Of a DNA stretch of 64,000 nt, positions 56,931 through 64,000 are shown in pieces. The DNA is from Tuctoria greenei (lineage: Eukaryota; Streptophyta; Magnoliopsida; Poales; Poaceae), in assembly GCA_036927565.1 (NCBI GenBank), contig JAYESD010000001.1:49288064-49352063 (forward strand), written 5' to 3'. A program made the position numbers and the translations under genes. Numbering within the stretch: position 1 is the first letter of the stretch; each line of letters starts with the position of its first letter. The notes beneath the pieces were generated by a model that saw only the letters and a program-made list of their open reading frames with translations, did no database searches and had not been told where the DNA came from.

Positions 56931-57179
56931 TTGCGTTTTGGTTGTTGGTGCAGTTGTGTTGGCTTGCTTTTCAGCTCAAAGCTTCTCAGGAGTATTGACA
57001 CGAGATCGATCTCTCAGAAGGGATTTGGGATCTTCAACAACATTTTCAGACAAGCGGAAACCAAACATACACTACCCTGTTTTCACCTAAAATTCAAAAA
57101 CAAAGAAGGTTCATCCTACTAAAACCTACAAGGGTCCTATCCTATTCACTCAATCATGCAATACTTCGGCTGCTTTCCC

Positions 57180-57200
57180 CTACAGTGCACAGAAACTGCT
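57180..57200 (-). other. Probable primer-binding site of element H
   Basis: Just after the LTR end the minus strand reads TTTCTGTGCACTGTAGGGGA. This resembles a decayed TGGCGCC..GGGGA site used by many plant gypsy elements. Position supports it, but the sequence is degenerate. Confidence 0.4.
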
Positions 57201-57849
57201 TGTTGACGGTTCCTACGCACTACTAACAATTCATCTTTAGTAGGGGTGCCAGAAATGCTTGTTAACAGATTTTAGATTATACATATAAATCAGCAAGCGC
57301 ACGAAAACTTTCGATGTAGCATTTCCCCTCTAAGTGTATTCCTAAAGGGTGTCGTTTTATATTCTCCCAAAGTAAAACAATCATCAAGTGGAGAGGCTAG
57401 GTCTGCCTAGGTAGGGTTCTAGCAAGGATGGATAAATGATAAATTGGAGTAGTGTGACACACACAAGAGCATTCTATCTTAAGGGGATAAATGAGGTAAA
57501 GAGGGACTAGGCTAAGGGTTAGTTAGAGACTCCTACTATGCTTCTAATGTACATATACATAGCTTAAGTTAGTTATTAATGATCATGTCAATTATGAATT
57601 CTCATGCTAACTGGATTAGCACATCGGGCATAGGTTTGCCCCTAGCAATACTAGGACGACTCCCGCCAAGAGCCTGTGGCATAGCCGAACGTGGAGGATT
57701 ACAAAGGACAGATAGGGCTATCACCACCTACTGCCTAACTCTTCAATCTGTGGGTCTACGAGACATTCAATGCTACTTTCTATCCTAGCACCATGCTAGC
57801 ATATTAAGTAATTACCTTAGAAGCCTAGGTACATGCCATCCTAAGGCAA

Positions 57850-59502
57850 CACTACAAGAATCACTAAAAGGCCGTCGGCCATATGGCTGTCGGTATACTA
57901 CATAAATCGACAGCCATAATCTATCAGGGTCGGCGCACCAACGGATTTAATCGCCGACCTTTACTCGACGTATTTAAGTTTTATAAGCGTCAGCCCCGAC
58001 ATCTTTAAATGTTATGGGCGTCGGTTATGTACCCTGACGTGTTTAAATCCTCCGTCGGCTAGATAACCAAAACCTTTATCGAAATATGGCCGTCGGCTAG
58101 ACCATGAAGCCGACACCTTAAATATTATATGGTCGTCGGCCGAACTATCAACCCGACGGTTTTAAGTTCGATGCGACAAAAAAAAATAGCCGAGCTCTGA
58201 TTGAAGTGGGTAGTTCCAAACACCTATAGCTGCTTGTTTCCACTGCTCCCGCTCATCCATTTTACCAGTGGTGTTCACAGGTTAAAAAATCTTTCGTTCA
58301 TACACAAATCATATGTCCACTAGAGTCAGATGCAATTCTTTCATCATTGAAAAACCTTGGTAAGGTTACTTAGAATAGAAGATAAACAAATCATCAACAC
58401 ATCTCTAACAAACATGAAAAGAGGAGCACAAATCACAAATCGAGTTTACATGCCATCACAAATCAAGTTCTTAAGCACAACACCCAATGTACGAACGAGC
58501 CCCTACCATCTTACGGTCACACGACGGGGGCACCAGCGATGCAGGAGAACGTGCAGATGCTCCTGGCCTTGTGCAACAGCACACGCAACTGCCGGTCCAC
58601 CTCCTCCGGCGAATTCCTCTCGACCACCTTCTCCGGTCGTCGCTCGCCAACTTGTGTGGATGTGCCTTGAGCCGACTCGAACCTGCTCCTCTCCATCACT
58701 CCATGTGCGCCTGCGCGTGCTCCGCCTCACTCTCGGCCTCGATCGTCGTCGCCTCTTTCTCCACCATCGCCGGTGCGGGAGCTGCTTGTAGCCCAGATCC
58801 ACCACCCTTCCACGGCGGCGGGCTGCAATGCCGGCACGCTGAAGCGGCCCTCGCGGCTGCGGGGATGACGATGGATCCAGCGCTCGACGGGGTAGGGAAG
58901 GTCGGGGCCTGGGCCGACTGTGGGAACGACAGCGGATAGAAGAACACCGATGCTGGGCGGCGGCTGCGGTGGATCTCAAGCACGTCACCGGCCCGCGTTT
59001 GATGCAACAGCTAGCGGACGAATGCTGGAGATGGGCGCGCGACTCGCTGTGGGCGAAGTCTGGCGACTGGGCGGTGGGCATTTGCTAGGGTTCGTAGATC
59101 AAGTGGTTTGGCGGCTGGGAGGAGGAAAAGAAGTGTGCTCGGGTTCGCAGGAACCGCACTTTTTAATATACGGTGGCAATTTGAGGGCACGGCGCTGCGG
59201 GCAAGTGGGCAAGCGGGCGATCTGCGTTGGGCCCACGGTAGAGCCGTCACCCTGTGTGGCCGGCCAACGGTTGCTATTAAGGTCGTCTGGTTTTCCCTGT
59301 CTCACCGACGGTTGTTGTTAAGGCTGTCGGTTTTTGTTACGGTTCTAACACATTTAATTATACATGTAAGGTGTTTATTACAAACCGTCGGCTATAATAT
59401 TATGGTCATCGGGATTAAAAACCGATGGCTTTAGTGCTCGTAAAGTCGACGGCACCAACGTCTATATGTACACCGATGCCCTATTTATCGTTTCTTGTAG
59501 TG
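57850..59502. mobile_element. Non-autonomous CACTA element, 1653 bp
   Basis: Terminal inverted repeats CACTACAAGAA (57850) and TTCTTGTAGTG (ends 59502), flanked by a perfect 3-bp duplication CAA (57847-57849 and 59503-59505). Subterminal regions carry repeated CCGTCGGC-type words, typical of CACTA elements. There is no transposase, so movement would need an enzyme such as the TNP2 type. Confidence 0.93.
58480..59130. other. GC-rich gene-like filler inside the CACTA element
   Basis: This interior stretch is far more GC-rich than its surroundings and stays open in several frames on both strands (for example a 192-codon minus frame, 59081-58503, and a 150-codon plus frame, 58487-58939). I recognise no protein. 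It could be captured host gene sequence, as CACTA elements often carry, or GC-driven open frames only. Confidence 0.35.
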
Positions 59503-59735
59503 CAATGAAATAATTCATCGTTGAGCCAATGTTAACTCATAGCATAAGTGATTCATGTTAACATAATCATGTCATAGCTAATTAGACTATAGTGGGGGTC
59601 AGTAGTGTTTATGATGATATAATGATAATGATACAGCATAATCATAAATACTACTCCTACCACATACATGGAATCCACAATCAAACAAGGAAGGCTTCAT
59701 CCAAGTATATGAACAATGGAAGACTAAAGATCTTG

Positions 59736-60302
59736 ATCTTGATTTACTAGAATTGTTCGCTTGTTGAGTTCGACCTCGAACAATGAGACCCTCACCCGAC
59801 TCAGAACGAGAATTAGTATCAAATTTCTTTTTAGACAATAAATTTGACTTAATATTCTAAAAACTGAGTGAGATATCATTTTCATAAATCATAATTTCTT
59901 TAGAATGCTTAAACAAAGTGGGCAAAGAAACAACCAACAAAATTGCCTTATCCTCATCATCAATGTTCACATCCAAACTTGCAAGGTCAACACAAATTGA
60001 ATTAAATTCAGTAAGATATGATTGAATAGAGGTATCTTCCGTCGTGCGAATAGTGTACACACATTACTTAGGACGAAGCTTATTTGCAAGACTTTTAGTC
60101 ATATAAAGCTTTTCTAATTTCTTCCACAATTCTGCGGCTGATTTTGCGTTCAAGACTTCACGCAAAACATCTTTAGACAAACTGAGCTGCAAGGCGTACA
60201 AAGATTTTTCATCGAGTTCCTCCCATTTATCATCTCTCATATCTTTAGGTTTTTCATTCAAGGCCTTGTGCACGCCCAACTAGCTTTCATCTGAACCAGC
60301 CA
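59736..60302 (-). pseudogene. Ty1/copia gag fragment
   Basis: Starts at ATG 60302 (MAGSDES, then a stop). It reads GVHKALNEKPKDMRDDKWEE, LWKKLEKLYMTKSLANKL, then after a stop TIRTTEDTSIQSYLTEFNSI, DEDKAILLVVSLP and, in a third frame near 59800, SESGEGLIVRGRTQQANNSS. These are copia-type gag blocks in the right order. It is cut at about 59735 against the H LTR, before the zinc knuckle and pol. Several stops are present. Confidence 0.8.
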
Positions 60303-60860
60303 TATGGAAAAGCTGATTTTTCTATCAAGTTTTGGAATATCCAATTTATTAGACATAACGTGCAGCAAATATCAGAGAAATAAAATATTTTGATAGACTC
60401 TTTGTATGAACGTAGCAGAATCAAAAACCAGCACGCTGTCTGGTAGCCTTCACGTGTGGACGAAGCAAAAAACTGGAAAAACAGATATCTGGTAGACTTC
60501 CTCGTGTGCACGTAGCAAAAAACATCCAAATCTATTCTTTTCACCGGATGGTGTTGGTGGCGTAACAAAGAGGAAACAGCGCGTGCGCGCGGCCCGATGA
60601 AATCCAACCGAGTTGCAACAGAGCAGCACCAAGCCCTATTGAGAAATTTATGGCGGTGCCGGTCCTTGATCTGCAGAGCGCGCCACGTATGGGTGAGTGC
60701 GCACGAAGGCAGCAACCAGAAAATTAGACGGGGGCCCGCGATGGGTGTGATGCTGTTGACGATCGAAAGGCGGTGGGTGGCCGTGGACGAAGACTCTGAT
60801 AGATCCGTGCATGGCGGCGTAGAATGAACAGATATGATCGTAGAGGCTTTGTACACCACT
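60303..60860 (-). mobile_element. Copia leader and primer-binding site
   Basis: Non-coding leader between LTR and gag. Next to the LTR the minus strand reads AGTGGTGTACAAAGCCTC at 60860-60843, resembling the usual copia TGGTATCAGAGCC initiator-Met primer site with some changes. Confidence 0.55.
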
Positions 60861-61023
60861 TGTTAGAGAAAAAAGGAACACATGATTCAACGTGGAAAAA
60901 ACTCTTCCAAGATGGAGGAGAAAAAAATTACAGGAAACGGATCTATTATTGTGAGTTAAGGTACAAGTACATGAGTGACCTATATTTAGGCGTAGACATA
61001 CAAAAAATAGTCATATCCCAACA
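60861..61023 (-). repeat. Short copia 5' LTR, 163 bp
   Basis: On the minus strand it starts TGTTGGGATATGAC at 61023 and ends CTAACA at 60861, directly before the copia-type primer site. The TTTTTTCCACGTTGAATC stretch near its end is typical of copia LTRs. No second LTR is present. Confidence 0.6.
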
Positions 61024-61854
61024 GACATGTTGTCGTTGCAAATCACTAGTTTCTGCTCTGAAGGGTTTCAAGCACAAGCGTCATCTATCAGATATTTTAA
61101 CTAGGTGATGTAAATAGTTTTTTAAGAAATAAAATCTAGATAGTTTTGTTGGGCTCTCTGCCATTATCTACATAAACATGTCTGCTACCCATCAATTTTT
61201 CATAATGCAATGTGCTAGCATTTGACCTGAGTTCCCTTCTAGGTGGGGAAATCAAGAATCCAGATTCAGTCGCTGCACAACTTTTCTAATATGCATCCAG
61301 AGATGGCTGGGCTGGGCAAGCAGCAAACGCTGATCTTGACATACCAGAATATGTGGGGCTGTATGCTGCTCAGACTATCCGCAGAGACATACTGTAAAAC
61401 CTACTGTATAGATGTAAATTTAGAGGATTTAGAGAAAGAATTAAAAAGTAGAGGAAGCTATGTATATAGAGGATGCCTTAGAGGATGCTTCTGCAGATAG
61501 CTTCAGCTTTCATTTGTCAAAAAGCTGATGGAGCCTGGCGCAGCAAGGCGCTGTACCAAGAGGCGGCAGTCATGATATACTTTGACTTGACACATGGTTC
61601 TGATGCATCAAAACAGGGATGTTGTAATAGTAGTGTCTTGTTAGATAGGTGTAGTTGATGATATGTATATTGTTGACAGTTTAGGTTCAGATTTTCTTAT
61701 TTATCATGTTAATTATTTATTTCTCCCGTGAACCCTCTAAATTTTCTCTGTAAGCAAAACAAGAAAGGAAAAAAGGAGGGAACAATTAATTTTCATTGTA
61801 ATGATCAATATTTAGGAGAAGCAAAGCAGATGGGTGTACAGAATGTGGCTGTAC
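61024..61854. other. Unassigned stretch with one exon-like patch
   Basis: Mostly AT-rich and non-coding. Around 61245-61395, after TTCTAG (a possible acceptor), one plus frame reads IKNPDSVAAQLF, a stop, then ANADLDIPEYVGLYAAQTIR. It looks like a fragment of a real protein, but I cannot identify it and it contains stops. It is possibly a captured or decayed host exon. Confidence 0.25.
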
Positions 61855-62205
61855 AAGTTCTGGGGCTTGGCCTAGTGGTTAAGTACTCTGGATAGCACTA
61901 CTCACATTCTGAGTTCGATTCCCATTGAGAACGAATTTCAGGCTGAATTTTATAATATTAAACGCATGTACTCTACGGAGGAACTCAATGGCGTTGGATC
62001 TGGATGCACTTACGAAAAATGTGAAGGGATGAAAGTGTCGTAATATTGTCTTACGAAGTCCGATCCAAGTCGTGTGCTTAATCATCTAGGTATTGTCGCC
62101 TTATTCTAGACAATAGAGTATAAGTGTCTGCATTTGTACTTCCTTGTAATAAATTAACCATAACCTTCTTGAAAGGGAAGGTCGGGACCCATCATCTAAA
62201 AAAAG
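61855..62205 (+). mobile_element. tRNA-derived SINE
   Basis: Box A-like TGGCCTAGTGGTTAAG near 61866 and box B GTTCGATTCCC near 61913-61923 form an internal RNA polymerase III promoter. The element ends with a short A-rich tail (CTAAAAAAAG). It is flanked by 10-bp duplications GTGGCTGTAC at 61845-61854 and 62206-62215. Length is about 350 bp. I do not assign a named family. Confidence 0.8.
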
Positions 62206-62215
62206 GTGGCTGTAC

Positions 62216-63109
62216 GGGTACTTTAAGCCGTGGGCATCAAAATTTGAAAGATATTAGATGGGCATCCATCGACCATCTTGTGCAAAACCCTGCGTTTTCA
62301 TGGTGGATGCGCTCAGGGGTTGATGGTAATGCTCCATCTTTTGCCTTTGCTAAAAGGAGAAAAAAATGACAATCTAATCACGCCACATGTTTTTCCATGA
62401 ACTTAGTATTTGCTATTGGATTACTAATTTTCTATTTTTTGGTTAGTAGTTACCGTATACTGGGCCCATTGACAAATAGCACTCCCTGTCCTTTTTCATT
62501 TTTGCTGTAGAACTACCTTCATCCATAATTTAAATGGCCAGAGTAGCTCACTGATTTATTACAATATGAATTTTAAATTTACTGTTTCCATAAAAAGTTA
62601 AGGACTACTACGGAACTGTGGTTGCCCAATTGGAAGTACTTTCTAGAAAAAAAGGCGGCCGTGTGGTTGCTTGTCCATTGACCAAGTTATGGGGAGTCAG
62701 AATTGAGCAGCGCCGTCAACGACGCGCCCCGACGCTGACATACACCTGTATCGTCTTGCTAGAGCGCGGTTGGATGCCCATGAGGTTGTGGATGGAGATG
62801 GTTTGGTTCGGCAACTTGGTTGGATGGCGCCTCCTTGGAGTCGTCACAAACCAAACGAACATCTAACAGTCTTTTGAACCCAGGTTTGTGCTCTTGCGAG
62901 GACTTCTGGTCGCAGTGGAGGCACATGCTTTGGTGCGTCTGCGTCGCTCCTTAATCTCGTAATTTTACAAAAAGAATAAATAAATAAATAAATAACGTAA
63001 TACAACTGGGTGAAAGGCTGAAAGGAAAGATATGAAAACTCATTGGTGAGAATTCTCCTGAAATTTTACCTAGAAAAATGAATTCTTCATAAGACGTTGC
63101 TTGTCTCTG
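62216..63109. other. No gene seen
   Basis: No recognisable coding sequence. Includes a GC-richer patch at 62640-62960 with short open frames only and the AAAT microsatellite below. Confidence 0.4.
62975..62995. repeat. (AAAT)n microsatellite
   Basis: Five tandem AATA units. Confidence 0.8.
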
Positions 63110-63840
63110 AGTCACAAGTTTAGCTAACAGGGGAATGTCTTCAAAAAGGATACTATTGTCACAAAAGAACTATCAAAACATCTAAACGGGTTAGAAATTT
63201 CTGACAAGTTGGACAAACTGGCGTCAGATGAAGGTCGTCCTGGATATTTTGTATGTTACAGAGAGGAACACAATTAAACTCACATCTGTGGACTTTGAGA
63301 GCTACCATATGTGAAGTCTTTGCTTTTGATGCACAACATAGATGTCATGCGTCAAGAGCGTAACATGAGCGAATGTATTATAAACGCATGTATGGATATG
63401 ACGGGCAAAATGAAAGACAATATAAAGGTTCAAAATGATCTGATATAGGTTTGTAACCGTCCAACTCTTGAGCTCTTCCTTCTTTCTATTTTTGAACTAA
63501 AAAATAAAGAAATCCTAAAATGGTTGAAAGGTTTGAAATTTTTAGATAGTTACGCAGGTAGTCTGAAACGAGCTTTGAATATGAAAATGGGAAAACTTAC
63601 TGGGTTGAAGAGTCATGATTATCTCATAATCATGAAAAGACTGATATATGTTATGTTTCGAAGCTATTTGATGATGCGGTGTGGAAGGTGTTAGCCGAGC
63701 TTAGCCACTTCTATGGACAGCTTTGTGCTAAATAAATCACGATAGAGATGATGAGTAAGTTGGAGAAGTAGATACCGATACTATTATGTCAGATGGAAAT
63801 TTTTTTCTCCATGGTTCTTCAATCCAGTACAACACCTTGT
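63110..63840 (+). pseudogene. Second CACTA TNP2-type transposase relic
   Basis: Plus-strand text matches the minus-strand relic at 1334-600 with, by eye, about 80% identity: KKDTIVTKE.., KLDKLASDEGRPGYFV, THICGL then LPYVKSLLLMHNIDVM, ERNMSECIINACMDMTGK, followed by LKRALNMKMGKLTGLKSHDY near 63560-63620. In-frame stops (TAA after EEHN near 63275, others) destroy the gene. It covers the end of the TNP2 core and the start of the DUF4218-like region and fades after about 63840. Confidence 0.8.
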
Positions 63841-64000
63841 AAACGCCCTAAAAATCATAATGTAAAAATTAAGTTCATGAATCAAATTTAGTAAGAAGAA
63901 CTTGAATCCAGAACTTAGGACTCATGTGGAGTATGTGAACTAAATTCAAAATGGGAGTGTTAAAAATCAAATCAAAGTATTCAATTCAACTTTGTCAAAC
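63841..64000. other. No gene seen at right edge
   Basis: AT-rich sequence without recognisable features. Confidence 0.4.

Larger units (their letters stand above)
57201..59735 (-). mobile_element. 5' LTR of host element H (truncated, with CACTA insertion)
   Basis: The 3' end of the LTR reads CCGTCAACA at 57201, the complement of its TGTTGACGG start. 57480-57760 and 59506-59735 match the left-hand H-family LTR at about 5100-4850 and 4760-4500. The LTR is interrupted by the CACTA element 57850-59502. Its first ~700 bases are missing and replaced by a copia fragment from about 59736. Confidence 0.7.

Noticed and set aside
58487..59081. A real gene inside the CACTA element
   Set aside because: Open frames on both strands in GC-rich DNA with no recognisable domain. 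Kept only as gene-like filler.
61860..61930. A functional tRNA gene
   Set aside because: Box A and box B are present, but the sequence cannot fold into a cloverleaf with paired acceptor ends, and a SINE body with target duplications surrounds it.

Overview
This window is repeat-dense nuclear DNA from a flowering plant, most probably a grass. I infer this from long Tat-lineage Ty3/gypsy elements with an antisense extra gene, Athila-type gag/env-like remnants, CACTA (En/Spm) transposase relics, a tRNA-derived SINE and a short-LTR copia fragment. I found no host gene I would defend. Almost every long open frame belongs to a transposable element.

The core is a three-level nest. Element A (+, 13254-23387 plus 49331-52131) sits in the 3' part of an Athila-like host element H and is flanked by a perfect 5-bp duplication (ACTCC). 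Element B (-, 23388-30423 plus 43394-49330) sits at the intron/exon-2 border of the antisense gene of A (GCTGC/GTTGC). Element C (+, 30424-43393) sits in the integrase gene of B (perfect duplication GCATG). With insertions removed, A, B and C are about 12.93, 12.97 and 12.97 kb. By eye the paired LTRs differ at roughly 35 (A), 14 (B) and 12 (C) sites over about 860 bp, which agrees with the nesting order. Each element has LTR, PBS, gag-protease, an in-frame amber codon, RT-RNase H-integrase, a hairpin-rich 3' spacer, a convergent antisense gene of about 1,125 codons with one 78-bp intron, a polypurine tract and a 3' LTR.

Region by region: 1-2680 is a decayed CACTA TNP2-type transposase on the minus strand. 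2821-2940 is a 120-bp foldback. 3801-5590 is an H-family LTR plus gag fragment (+). 5600-12047 is a mosaic of LTR fragments and short tandem arrays (55-bp, 57-bp and 32-bp units, and a dispersed GGACAAGTCC array). 12048-13253 and 52132-59735 are the split host element H (-), with gag-protease and an env-like gene but no RT or integrase. 57850-59502 is a non-autonomous CACTA element inside the 5' LTR of H. 59736-61023 is a copia 5' fragment. 61855-62205 is a SINE with a 10-bp duplication. 63110-63840 is a second TNP2 relic, in the opposite orientation to the one at the left edge.

B has undamaged gag-protease and pol frames apart from the insertion of C and one stop in its antisense gene. C, although innermost, has four extra stops, an altered protease motif and a lost integrase catalytic glutamate, nearly all by C-to-T/G-to-A changes. 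The points most worth a second look are the antisense spliced gene kept in all three copies, the shared amber codon between protease and RT, the repeat-coded insertion at the RT/RNase H junction, and the 55-bp CACGTG periodicity in U3 that recurs in the left mosaic.
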